Shown here piece after piece: positions 17,459 through 25,578 of a DNA stretch of 64,000 nucleotides. Below the pieces are notes generated by a model. It was not told the DNA's origin. It was given only the letters and a program-made list of their open reading frames with translations, and did not search any database. The position numbers and the translations under genes are program-made. Where the stretch lies: positions 1-64,000 of the forward strand of contig CAMDAF010000007.1 of assembly GCA_945888525.1 (NCBI GenBank), written 5' to 3'. This DNA comes from Chitinophaga pinensis. Lineage in GTDB: Bacteria > Bacteroidota > Bacteroidia > NS11-12g > UBA955. Each line of letters begins with the position of its first letter. The stretch's first letter is position 1.

Positions 17459-18519
17459 GCTGTCTGTAAAATTAGGGTGACTGAATAGTTTTCTTTATTG
17501 TCAACAATGTTAAGTTCGTGTTTTCCAGGATACAAAATATTCAGACGGGTTTGCACATTTTTCAGACCAATTCCTCCAACTTTGTCCTTGTCCAAATTGT
17601 TTAATGCGCCTGGTTTGTTGTTTGAAATATTAAAAATCAATTGATGGTTTTGTGAATCTATCAAATAATTAATATGGATGTATGACTTTCCTAAAGATGG
17701 ATTGGCTCCATGCTTAAAAGCGTTTTCAATAAAATTAATGAATAGAAATGGTTCTATCATTTTACCAAAAGTACTGCCTTCAACGTCCAATTTTATATCG
17801 GTTCTTTCGCCTAAACGCAATTTTTCCAACTCGATGTAATCGCGAACAAATTGAATATCATCCTCAATAGGCACTTTTTGCTTCTGACTTTCATACAATC
17901 CAAAACGCAATATATTTGATAATTTCAATACCGCATCCGGTGCCAATTCTGAATTTTTTAGCGTCAACGCATACAAATTATTTAAGTTGTTAAACAAGAA
18001 ATGAGGATTGATTTGTGACTTTAGAAAACGAAGTTCACTTTCAATATTTAACTTCTGCAATTCTTTGTTGGTCTGTTCTTTTAAAAACCAATTTCTAAAC
18101 AATTTAATGGAAGCCGTTAACAATACAGTAAAAAGTATCGTTAAGAAATTATAGATAAAAAACTGCAAGGTCCAAATATTGGCTATACTCTCTTCGGTTA
18201 ATGGCACATATAAATAAGAAGCAATAGCCAAAGGAAAACAAACCAAAAGTATAGATAAAAATACGCTCAGAAAGTATGCAACATATTTTCGTCTAAACAA
18301 GAACCATTCAATCAAAAAGTAATTGTTAAAATAACTAACCAAAATATGGAAGAAAATAAACACCCAAGCACTCACTAAGGCCTGTCTCCAGGAAACATCT
18401 GAGCCTATTAAAAAAGACCAGAACCCTATGTAAATAAACCAAAATATAAAATGGTGTATTTTATAATGGTTAAAGCCCTTTATAGCGTCTGAAAAAAACC
18501 GATTAATAGCAGGTTTCAT
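17455..18519 (-). CDS. LytS/YehU-type sensor histidine kinase
   Basis: A 354-residue membrane histidine kinase of the His_kinase (PF06580) class. Four predicted membrane helices occupy about 15-150 (IHHFIFWFIYIGFWSFLIG, ALVSAWVFIFFHILVSYF, FLSVFLSILLVCFPLAIA, FFIYNFLTILFTVLL). The phosphorylated His lies in LKSQINPHFLFNNLNNLY (about 190), and the ATPase part has PFLFINFIENAFKHGA and GGIGLKNVQTRLNILYPG. There is no extracytoplasmic sensor domain, so it probably senses within the membrane or through a partner. Its ATG overlaps the stop of the 73-residue membrane ORF by 1 nt, and its end overlaps the LytTR gene by 4 nt. Confidence 0.93.
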   Translation of the reverse strand: MKPAINRFFSDAIKGFNHYKIHHFIFWFIYIGFWSFLIGSDVSWRQALVSAWVFIFFHILVSYFNNYFLIEWFLFRRKYVAYFLSVFLSILLVCFPLAIASYLYVPLTEESIANIWTLQFFIYNFLTILFTVLLTASIKLFRNWFLKEQTNKELQKLNIESELRFLKSQINPHFLFNNLNNLYALTLKNSELAPDAVLKLSNILRFGLYESQKQKVPIEDDIQFVRDYIELEKLRLGERTDIKLDVEGSTFGKMIEPFLFINFIENAFKHGANPSLGKSYIHINYLIDSQNHQLIFNISNNKPGALNNLDKDKVGGIGLKNVQTRLNILYPGKHELNIVDNKENYSVTLILQTA

Positions 18520-18740
18520 TATGGATTTCTAAAAAAACGAAGTATTTCTTTTGCCCAATCAAATACCTTAGATCCACTTCCAAGCATGCTACTTTCAACC
18601 ATAACCTCCTCAGTTTCGTTTGGCGTAATCTTCGAAAAGTAATCATTGGCGATACGGTACGAAATTACATTAAAAAGCAGCAATACCGCTACCAATATCC
18701 ATGGAAACCACTTTTTATGTGACCAATCAGAAAATCGCAT
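18519..18740 (-). CDS. 73-residue single-pass membrane protein in the LytS/LytTR operon
   Basis: A small protein: basic, Trp-rich N-terminus (MRFSDWSHKKWFPW), one transmembrane helix (about 13-29, WILVAVLLLFNVISYRIA) and an acidic then basic soluble tail of about 40 residues. I do not recognise the family. It starts 19 bp after the LTA-synthase-like gene ends and overlaps the kinase start by 1 nt, so it is very likely translated and co-expressed with the kinase and regulator. A regulatory or sensing partner for the kinase, which lacks a sensor domain, is a reasonable guess but unproven. A spurious ORF is unlikely given the coupling. Confidence 0.6.
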   Translation of the reverse strand: MRFSDWSHKKWFPWILVAVLLLFNVISYRIANDYFSKITPNETEEVMVESSMLGSGSKVFDWAKEILRFFRNP

Positions 18741-18759
18741 TTTATTCCACGAAAGTAAA

Positions 18760-20598
18760 TTATTTTTTCAAAAAATCGTCAATTAAGACCTGTTGAAAAA
18801 CCCTGCCCTGATTTTTAATTTTAACTGCCTCAGTTTTCAATCCCTTAAAATCAGTTGACAAACCATTGTTATCGTATATAAATTCAGAATAATTGCTTAC
18901 CCTGCCAAATCCATTGTTATAATGGTATTGGGCAAATCCATTCGAATCTAAAACACCTGTTTGCCATTGAAAATCAGCATAAGGCAAGTGCATAGTCTGC
19001 AAAATGAGTGATGGAATTATAGTTTGCGAAACCACATTCTGGATTTTTCTTCCCTTGAGTTCGTCTTTTAAAGCACCGCCCAAAACCAACATAGGAATTT
19101 GAAACTTTTCTTTGTCGAAGCCATATACTTCTTGCACGCCAATGTTATGACCATGGTCTGCCACAACCACTATAATTGTGTTTTTATACCACGCTTGCTT
19201 TTTGCAATTGGCAATAAAATCACCTAAACTTTTATCCGCATAACGAATTGAATTCTTCAAATCATACCACTCATCCTTTTTTAAATCTTTCGATTCAAGA
19301 GGCACATCAAATGGCTCATGGCTGCTTAAACTTAATACCAAAGTATAGAATGGCGCTTGGGTGGAATTAATTGATGACAATGCTTTGTTATAAAGTTCGG
19401 CATCATGAGCCCCCCATTTACTGTTTAGAGAGGCCAAATCAAAATCCTCTTTGTCAATTACCTTATCAAATCCTTGCATCAAAAAATAAGATTTCATTGA
19501 GGCAAATTCAGCATCCCCACCATAGACAAAAGTATTGTGATAACCTTCATGTTTTAATACTTTACCTAAGCCGGGCAGTTTGGCAACTTTATCGGGGAAG
19601 ACAATCAAAGAAGAAACAGGTTGGGCTGGATACCCGCTATTAATAGCCAACAAGCCTTTCTCCGTTCGGTCGCCGCTGGCATAGCATTTCATGAAACTCA
19701 AATTCTGCGCTGACAATTGATCCAAATTAGGGGTACAATTATTTGCACCACTGTAATATTGACTTGCAAATGCAGTGAAACTTTCCAAAACAACCACCAA
19801 TACATTTGGAGTGGCCTGATTGCTTAGTTCGAATGCGTCTTGAGGGCTTTTTATTTGAAGATCAAAAAGCTTTTTCGCCTCCGCAGATTCCAAAACCTTA
19901 TAGTCATCTCCATACAAAGTTCTTGTATCGTTAAACAAATAATACAATACATTCCAAAAACTGTTTATAGCTGTCGCATTGTAAATTTGTTTTGGAGAAT
20001 ATATAGCACTGGCTTGACTAATTGTTGCCACACCAACACCCCCTCTTAAAAAAAGAAAATTGACGCCCATCCAAACAAAGACAGTGCTTCCATGTTGCCA
20101 CGAATAGTCAATCTTTTTTTCTAATACCTCAAACAACTTCCTCAGTAAAAAATAGAATGTTGGTAATAAAAACAAAATAAACAAAAACGTCTTCAACCAG
20201 TTAGCAGATCCTGCAGACAATGCCATTTCTTTTGGGTGACTGATATAAACCAATACCTGGTTGTTAAATTTATTTCCCCATTGTGCATACAATTCGGGAT
20301 CTGAAATGCCGATAGCAAAGATCAAACTGAACTCAAACAACATGAGGGTTCTTAAAATCCATTTATTGCTCTTTTTTCTGAAAATATGTTCTAAGAAAAA
20401 CACCAAGAAAACTGGGGCTAAGCAATAAGCCGACGCAGACAAATCCAACCTAAAACCTTTGAAAGCTGTTTGTAAAAAAACCATTAAAGGCGATTCTGAA
20501 TACAAGCTGTAATGGTAAAAAATGAAGTATAATCGAATGGCTTCAAATGCAGCCAAAAACAACAGATACAGTTTTAGAAATTGGATTAAACGTTTCAA
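18760..20598 (-). CDS. LTA-synthase-like membrane phosphotransferase (sulfatase fold)
   Basis: A 612-residue inner-membrane enzyme with about five N-terminal helices (1-205) and a periplasmic alkaline-phosphatase/sulfatase-type domain (about 255-520). Metal and catalytic features visible are NVLVVVLESFTAF (metal-binding Glu), YASGDRTEKGLLAINSGYP (catalytic Thr within DRTEKG), VYGGDAEF, SSHEPFDVP and VVVADHGHNIG. Gram-negative relatives transfer phosphoethanolamine or phosphoglycerol to lipids or glycans; true lipoteichoic acid is not expected in this phylum. A TAATTTTG -7 box is 21 nt upstream of the ATG. The downstream small ORF and LytS/LytTR genes follow closely and may share its transcript. 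Confidence 0.87.
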   Translation of the reverse strand: MKRLIQFLKLYLLFLAAFEAIRLYFIFYHYSLYSESPLMVFLQTAFKGFRLDLSASAYCLAPVFLVFFLEHIFRKKSNKWILRTLMLFEFSLIFAIGISDPELYAQWGNKFNNQVLVYISHPKEMALSAGSANWLKTFLFILFLLPTFYFLLRKLFEVLEKKIDYSWQHGSTVFVWMGVNFLFLRGGVGVATISQASAIYSPKQIYNATAINSFWNVLYYLFNDTRTLYGDDYKVLESAEAKKLFDLQIKSPQDAFELSNQATPNVLVVVLESFTAFASQYYSGANNCTPNLDQLSAQNLSFMKCYASGDRTEKGLLAINSGYPAQPVSSLIVFPDKVAKLPGLGKVLKHEGYHNTFVYGGDAEFASMKSYFLMQGFDKVIDKEDFDLASLNSKWGAHDAELYNKALSSINSTQAPFYTLVLSLSSHEPFDVPLESKDLKKDEWYDLKNSIRYADKSLGDFIANCKKQAWYKNTIIVVVADHGHNIGVQEVYGFDKEKFQIPMLVLGGALKDELKGRKIQNVVSQTIIPSLILQTMHLPYADFQWQTGVLDSNGFAQYHYNNGFGRVSNYSEFIYDNNGLSTDFKGLKTEAVKIKNQGRVFQQVLIDDFLKK

Positions 20599-20619
20599 AA
20601 AGACTTGATTTTAAACAGA

Positions 20620-20627
20620 CAAAATTA
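20620..20627 (-). promoter_or_regulatory. -7 promoter element for the LTA-synthase-like gene
   Basis: Minus-strand TAATTTTG, 21 nt before the ATG at 20598; the -33 box is not convincing. Confidence 0.5.
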
Positions 20628-20662
20628 AGCTAATAATTTGTTTCCATATAGAATTAAACCAT

Positions 20663-21526
20663 TTATGCCATTATTTCATCGAGATCTTGTTTAATCACTT
20701 CTGAAATTTGATCGGTGGGTAAATCGTTGTCATCGTAGCCAAATGGATCCTCAATTTCTTCGGCAATTAATTCAATACTCGCAAAAATGTAAAACAACAT
20801 CGACACGATGAAGATTGACCAATAACCAAACTCCATAGCAAAACCGAACGGCATCGACGCAATGTAAATAAAAAGTATCTTTTTAAGAAAGATGCTATAA
20901 GAATATGGAATTGGGGTCTTTTTAATCCGTTCACAAACCCCCAGATTATCAGAAAACGACTGAATCTCAGAATTTATCATTAGCATTTGGGTTGAACTTA
21001 TTTGTCCGCTTTCTAAATACCCATTCAATTCATAAACCAATTTCTTCATCAAATAATTGGGCACATGTTTGGCTTCTAAAATTTCATCTACGGAATATTT
21101 ATCCGAGGCGATTAAATCATTTTTAGTTACCCCCGAACGCAAATGCGACTTGCTGCTGCTGATAAAATTCTGTATCAAAATCTTCAATCTTTTCTTGTCA
21201 TCAGCATCTTTAATGATCGCACTTAGTTTAATGGCCAAATTTCTAGAACTGTTTACAAATCCGCCCCAGGCTTTTCGACCTTCCCACCATCTATCATAGG
21301 CCGTATTGGTTCGAAAAACCAAAAGCATGGAAAGCACAAAACCAACCATTGCGTGGATTGTTGTTGTGTTGTTAAATTGGGCATGTATAAGTTCTCTTTC
21401 TGTATAAACAATTGCAAAGGTATAAACAGCAATTCCAACTATACCTGGCAACATAATTCGGAATGTATCACTTTTTGGGAAGCTTAAAATTAACTTCCAC
21501 CAATCTTTTGGATTATATATTACCAT
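20663..21526 (-). CDS. Bestrophin-family (RFP-TM) anion channel
   Basis: A 287-residue bacterial bestrophin. The N-terminal segment MVIYNPKDWWKLILSFPKSDTFRIMLPGIVGIAVYTF is typical, followed by HAMVGFVLSMLLVFRTNTAYDRWWEGRKAWG (about residues 39-69), the signature region with the conserved FRxNTAYxRWWEGR. Two more hydrophobic segments lie near 205-245, and the acidic C-terminus (EEIEDPFGYDDNDLPTDQI) matches the conserved EDPFG.D motif. Bacterial members form pentameric channels, usually for anions. The gene lies 64 bp upstream of the LTA-synthase-like gene on the same strand, with that gene's own promoter between. Confidence 0.92.
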   Translation of the reverse strand: MVIYNPKDWWKLILSFPKSDTFRIMLPGIVGIAVYTFAIVYTERELIHAQFNNTTTIHAMVGFVLSMLLVFRTNTAYDRWWEGRKAWGGFVNSSRNLAIKLSAIIKDADDKKRLKILIQNFISSSKSHLRSGVTKNDLIASDKYSVDEILEAKHVPNYLMKKLVYELNGYLESGQISSTQMLMINSEIQSFSDNLGVCERIKKTPIPYSYSIFLKKILFIYIASMPFGFAMEFGYWSIFIVSMLFYIFASIELIAEEIEDPFGYDDNDLPTDQISEVIKQDLDEIMA

Positions 21527-21598
21527 ACAAATGCAAAAATGCTAAGATTAATTTAGAAAACCAAAGTTCTTATGGTAAGTAAACCACGATTTTTAGAC

Positions 21599-21606
21599 TA
21601 CCTTTG
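21599..21606 (+). promoter_or_regulatory. -7 promoter element for the ABC-F gene
   Basis: TACCTTTG, only 9 nt before the ATG at 21616. No clear -33 box. The in-frame TTG start at 21604 lies inside this box, which favours the ATG. Confidence 0.55.
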
Positions 21607-21615
21607 CACGATAAA

Positions 21616-23475
21616 ATGAATCTGATATCAGCGGCGAATATTTCTAAAGCGTATACCGAAAGATGGTTGTTTAAAGAAATTAGTTTTGGCTTAGCCAAAG
21701 GCGAAAAACTTGCTTTAGTAGGAAGCAATGGAACAGGAAAATCTACCCTTCTTAAAGTCATCTGTGGTCAAATACTCCCAGATGGGGGCGAAGTTGGAAA
21801 AACCAAAGGTTTAATCTTTGGCTACCTTCCACAGGAGCCCGAACTTGATCCGAATAAAATCATTGAAGAAAGCCTTTTCAGCGACAGCAACCCAGTTCTT
21901 AATTTGGTTAAAGAATACGAAAAAGCCATCGTTGACATGGACTACCCTGCCGATAAAATGCAACACATTTTAGAAGAAATGGAACGTTTCAATGCTTGGG
22001 ATTTTGAACAAAAAGCGGCTCAAATTTTAGGCAAGCTAGGTATCCATAACTTAAAACAAAGAAACGATAGCCTTAGTGGTGGACAGAAAAAAAGAGTTGC
22101 CCTTGCACAATTGCTTATTCAACAACCCGATGTATTGATTTTAGACGAACCTACCAACCATTTGGATTTGCAAGCAATTGAATGGCTAGAAAATTTGTTA
22201 AATGCCCATAATATTTCTCTAATTATGGTAACGCACGATCGATACTTTCTTGACAATGTGGCCACCCATATTTTAGAATTAGAACGCGGTAAATTATACA
22301 TTCACAATGGTAATTATGCTTACTATCTGGAAAAGAAGAGCCAAAGAGAAGCCGTTTTTGCTACGGAGGTGGCTAGAGCGCGCAACTTAATGAGCAAAGA
22401 ATTGGAATGGATGCGACGTATGCCGAGAGCAAGGGGAACAAAATCTAAAAGCAGAATTGAGGCTTTCTATGAATTAAAAGACAAAGCAAGTGTTGACCTC
22501 TCAAAAAAAGAAATCGAAATTTCTGTGCGCACCAGCCGTTTGGGCAATAAAATTATTGAAGCTGAACATGTATCCATGAATTTTGGCAGCAATTGCTTGG
22601 TGAATGATTTCTCATACTTGTTTAAGAAGAATGACCGCATTGGCGTTGTTGGGAAAAATGGTGTTGGAAAATCAACACTATTGGATTTGCTCACTGGCGA
22701 ACTAAAACCTACAGGTGGAGAAGTTATTCACGGACCAACTTTAAAAATTGGATATTATACCCAACACAGCAATGATCTAAACGATGACAATAGAATTATT
22801 GAAGAAGTAAAACAAATTGCAGAATATGTTACCCTCGGGAATGGAGAACAAGTAAGTGTTTCAAAACTTTTGGATATGTTTTTGTTTCCACCCTCTATGC
22901 AGCACACCCCGGTGGCAAAACTTAGCGGAGGTGAACGCAGAAGATTGCAACTTTTAAAAGTATTGGTAGGCAACCCAAATTTTCTTATTCTCGATGAGCC
23001 AACCAACGACTTAGACATTGATACGCTCAATATTTTGGAAGACTTCTTGGTAGGATTTGATGGTTGCTTGCTTCTGGTATCGCACGACAGATACTTTATG
23101 GACAAATTGGTTGAACACTTATTTGTATTCCAAGAGAACGGCAATATCCTCGACTATTATGGCAACTATACTGATTATAGAGAAGAAGCCGATCAAATTC
23201 TTGCAACACCTGAAATTGCACCGAAAGCTACCGAGATAAAAACAACAGAAATACCAGCCCCAAAAAAGAAATTAAGCTTTAAAGAACAAAAAGAACTCGA
23301 AACAATTGAAAAAGAAATTGAGTCCTTTGAAGCGCGCAAGACAGAACTAAACGCTTTAATGTTGAGTGGAACAACCGACCATGTGGTTTTAACCCAATGG
23401 GCTGATGAAATTTCAGATTTAGACAAACTGATTAGCCGCAAAAGTGACCGTTGGCTTGAGTTATCTGAAGTCTAA
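21616..23475 (+). CDS. ABC-F family ATPase, Uup-like
   Basis: A 619-residue soluble protein with two ABC ATPase cassettes and no membrane part. Cassette 1 has Walker A GSNGTGKST, signature LSGGQKKRVALAQL and Walker B VLILDEPTNHLD; cassette 2 has GKNGVGKST, LSGGERRRLQLLKV and FLILDEPTNDLD. The inter-cassette linker (RARNLMSKELEWMRRMPRARGTKSKSR) is the arginine-rich ribosome-contacting arm of ABC-F proteins. The C-terminal ~85 residues (KLSFKEQKELETIEKEIESFEARK...) form a coiled coil like the DNA-binding tail of Uup. These proteins act at the ribosomal E site. First gene of a plus-strand group. Confidence 0.94.
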   Translation: MNLISAANISKAYTERWLFKEISFGLAKGEKLALVGSNGTGKSTLLKVICGQILPDGGEVGKTKGLIFGYLPQEPELDPNKIIEESLFSDSNPVLNLVKEYEKAIVDMDYPADKMQHILEEMERFNAWDFEQKAAQILGKLGIHNLKQRNDSLSGGQKKRVALAQLLIQQPDVLILDEPTNHLDLQAIEWLENLLNAHNISLIMVTHDRYFLDNVATHILELERGKLYIHNGNYAYYLEKKSQREAVFATEVARARNLMSKELEWMRRMPRARGTKSKSRIEAFYELKDKASVDLSKKEIEISVRTSRLGNKIIEAEHVSMNFGSNCLVNDFSYLFKKNDRIGVVGKNGVGKSTLLDLLTGELKPTGGEVIHGPTLKIGYYTQHSNDLNDDNRIIEEVKQIAEYVTLGNGEQVSVSKLLDMFLFPPSMQHTPVAKLSGGERRRLQLLKVLVGNPNFLILDEPTNDLDIDTLNILEDFLVGFDGCLLLVSHDRYFMDKLVEHLFVFQENGNILDYYGNYTDYREEADQILATPEIAPKATEIKTTEIPAPKKKLSFKEQKELETIEKEIESFEARKTELNALMLSGTTDHVVLTQWADEISDLDKLISRKSDRWLELSEV

Positions 23476-23493
23476 AATATCAAGTCAATTCAA

Positions 23494-23501
23494 TATATTT
23501 G
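23494..23501 (+). promoter_or_regulatory. -7 promoter element immediately before the glycosyltransferase ATG
   Basis: TATATTTG, ending 4 nt before the ATG at 23506. Transcription would start at or within a few nucleotides of the start codon. Confidence 0.45.
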
Positions 23502-23505
23502 TTGC

Positions 23506-24249
23506 ATGCAAATTTCAGTCATTATCATTGCAAAGAATGAAGCAGAGAACCTAAAACGGTCTTTGTCGAAATTGCATTGGTGTGATGACATTGTACTTAT
23601 AGATGATTGCAGCAGCGATCAAACAGTCGAAATAGCGACATCTTTCGGGGCGAAAGTTTTCCAAAGAGCATTCGACGGATTTGGGACCCAAAAGCAATAT
23701 GCAGTTGCCCAAACACAGCATCCTTGGGTCCTTAATTTAGATGCCGACGAGGTAATGGAGGACACTCTCATACAAGAGATTCTCTCGTTAAAAGTAATTA
23801 AAGATGTCTCAGCCTATGAGCTGCCAATTCAACATGTTTTTTTAGGAAAAGTGTTTAAGTATGGAAAGGAAAGCAATTATCCGCATTTGCGTTTATTCGA
23901 TAAAACGAAAGGAAACTTTAATGATGCAGTGGTTCATGAAAAAGTAATTACATCAGGGGTAACCTTGCGTTTAAAAGGGAAAATTTTACATTACAGCTAC
24001 AAAAACCTTGAACACTATTTTCAAAAGCTCAACAGCTACACACAAGCAGGTGCTCTAAAGCTCAAAGAAAAGGGCAAAACCCGATCATTGATTTTATGTA
24101 TCGTTTCATTTCCCATTTATTTTGTAAAACATTATTTTTTTTACGGCAATATCCTGAACGGAAAAGAAGGTTTTATTTGGTCTTATCTCAATGCTTGGTA
24201 TCATACGGTAAAGTATTTAAAACTATACGAATTGAATCATAAAAAATGA
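23506..24249 (+). CDS. Family 2 glycosyltransferase, WaaE/KdtX-like
   Basis: A 247-residue GT-A glycosyltransferase. The N-terminal SVIIIAKNEAENLKRSLSKL and VLIDDCSSDQTVEIA bind the nucleotide sugar, and WVLNLDADEVME supplies the DxD metal site. The C-terminal part has LHYSYKNLEHYFQKLNSYTQAGALKLKEKGK and a hydrophobic segment (LILCIVSFPIYFVKHYFFYG) that suggests membrane association. This matches the family of lipopolysaccharide core beta-1,4-glucosyltransferase-like enzymes (WaaE/KdtX). The donor and acceptor cannot be assigned. The stop overlaps the ATG of the deacetylase gene (ATGA), so the two are co-translated and probably act on the same surface glycan. Confidence 0.88.
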   Translation: MQISVIIIAKNEAENLKRSLSKLHWCDDIVLIDDCSSDQTVEIATSFGAKVFQRAFDGFGTQKQYAVAQTQHPWVLNLDADEVMEDTLIQEILSLKVIKDVSAYELPIQHVFLGKVFKYGKESNYPHLRLFDKTKGNFNDAVVHEKVITSGVTLRLKGKILHYSYKNLEHYFQKLNSYTQAGALKLKEKGKTRSLILCIVSFPIYFVKHYFFYGNILNGKEGFIWSYLNAWYHTVKYLKLYELNHKK

Positions 24250-24956
24250 ATACACTTCGTGTTTTAATGTACCATAAAGTTGATGAAAAAACCCGCAACT
24301 TTCTTTGTGTATCTAGTGCACAATTAAAAGAACAATTACTCTACATAAAATCAAAATATGTTCCCATTAAGCTAAGCGACTTACTAGGACACATTAAAAA
24401 TGGAACCGCTCTTCCAGACAAGGCAATTTTAATCACTTTCGATGATGGCTATGAAAACAACTTTACACTTGCCTACCCAATATTTAAAGAACTTGACATT
24501 CCTTTTACAATATTTACCGTCGGTAGTTTTATTGGAAAAAAGGCGTTTCATGATTCTGTTGAACAAGCCTTTTTAAGTGAAGAACAAATTTTAAATATGG
24601 TCAATTTAGTTGACTTTGCCCACCATGGCTTAAAACATGATAATTTAATGGATTTAAGTTCTGAACAAAGAACACTCGAAATTATTGAATCGGTGAAGCA
24701 AATGAGCGTGTTTAAACACAAAACTTTAGCTGCTTGGGCTTACACTTTTGGGGCATACCCAAAACGAAATAAAACCGAATTTGACGCCCTAAAATTAGCC
24801 TTTCAAAATTCAGGGATTGTTTGCGCTTTTCGCATAGGGAACCGAATAAATAAATTGCCTCTAAAGGACCCATTTAAGATAGAAAGAATTGACATTCGCG
24901 GCGATGAATCATTCTTTAAATTTCGCCTAAAAGTAGGCTTTGGAAAAATCCTGTAA
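24246..24956 (+). CDS. Polysaccharide deacetylase (NodB domain)
   Basis: A 236-residue carbohydrate esterase 4-type protein. MYHKVDEKTRNFLCVSSAQLKEQLLYIK is the usual N-terminal lead-in, ILITFDDGYENNF holds the catalytic base and metal-binding Asp pair, and DFAHHGLKHDNLMDLS gives the two metal-ligand His positions. WAYTFGAYPKRNKTEFDAL resembles the conserved 'aYPyG' motif in altered form. No signal peptide, so it probably acts on cytoplasmic or inner-leaflet intermediates. Its start overlaps the upstream glycosyltransferase by 4 nt. Deacetylation of an N-acetylhexosamine in lipopolysaccharide or a capsule intermediate is inference. Confidence 0.87.
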   Translation: MNTLRVLMYHKVDEKTRNFLCVSSAQLKEQLLYIKSKYVPIKLSDLLGHIKNGTALPDKAILITFDDGYENNFTLAYPIFKELDIPFTIFTVGSFIGKKAFHDSVEQAFLSEEQILNMVNLVDFAHHGLKHDNLMDLSSEQRTLEIIESVKQMSVFKHKTLAAWAYTFGAYPKRNKTEFDALKLAFQNSGIVCAFRIGNRINKLPLKDPFKIERIDIRGDESFFKFRLKVGFGKIL

Positions 24957-24989
24957 ATAATTTAACTTTTCTTGCAGCATATTTCTAGA

Positions 24990-24997
24990 TATCTTTG
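24990..24997 (+). promoter_or_regulatory. -7 promoter element for the ECF sigma factor
   Basis: TATCTTTG, 23 nt before the ATG at 25021. A TTG lies 15 bp upstream, closer than the usual 17-19 bp. Confidence 0.5.
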
Positions 24998-25020
24998 TCT
25001 AAGAGATAACAGTGCTTACA

Positions 25021-25578
25021 ATGTTCTCCGAAAAACAGCTTATAGAGGGTTGCATCAAAGGCGACAGGTTATCGCAAGAGGCATTGTATAATCGCTTTTC
25101 AGGAAAAATGTTGGCTGTAAGCAAACGGTATTTGAAAGACCTCGATTTGGCCGAAGATGCATTTCAAGAAGCATTTCTTAAGGTGTATACCCACCTTAAG
25201 AACTTCAGTTTTCAAAGCAGCTTAGAGACTTGGATGACCCGCATTTTTATCAACGAGTCCATCAATAAATTGCGCTCATTAAAACGTCTTGCGTTGCAGG
25301 TAAGCATAGACGACCAAACAAGACAGTTCCCTGAAATTAATCAGGAAGCACCTGAAAAATTTGATTCAGAATTGGTAATGATTCTTTTAGAGAAATTACC
25401 AGAAAACTACAAAATCGTCCTGATGCTTTATACAATTGACGGTTTTAGCCATAAAGAAATATCAGAAAAACTAAACATGCCAGAAAGCACCTCTAGAAGC
25501 TCACTTACAAGAGCAAGAAGTATGTTATGGCAACTGTATAACAAGGAAATAAAGAAACATGAGTCCAGAAGAATTTGA
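25021..25578 (+). CDS. ECF (sigma-70 family) RNA polymerase sigma factor
   Basis: A 185-residue extracytoplasmic-function sigma factor. Region 2 (about 10-80) reads EGCIKGDRLSQEALYNRF, DLAEDAFQEAFLKVYTHLKNFSFQSSLETWMTRIFINESINKLR. Region 4 (about 120-180) reads LEKLPENYKIVLMLYTIDGFSHKEISEKLNMPESTSRSSLTRARSML, with the helix-turn-helix. I prefer the ATG at 25021 over the in-frame GTG at 25012. The downstream gene starts within the last 20 bp and encodes a protein with an anti-sigma-like cytoplasmic head, so this is probably a sigma/anti-sigma pair responding to the outer membrane. Its target promoters are unknown. Confidence 0.93.
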   Translation: MFSEKQLIEGCIKGDRLSQEALYNRFSGKMLAVSKRYLKDLDLAEDAFQEAFLKVYTHLKNFSFQSSLETWMTRIFINESINKLRSLKRLALQVSIDDQTRQFPEINQEAPEKFDSELVMILLEKLPENYKIVLMLYTIDGFSHKEISEKLNMPESTSRSSLTRARSMLWQLYNKEIKKHESRRI

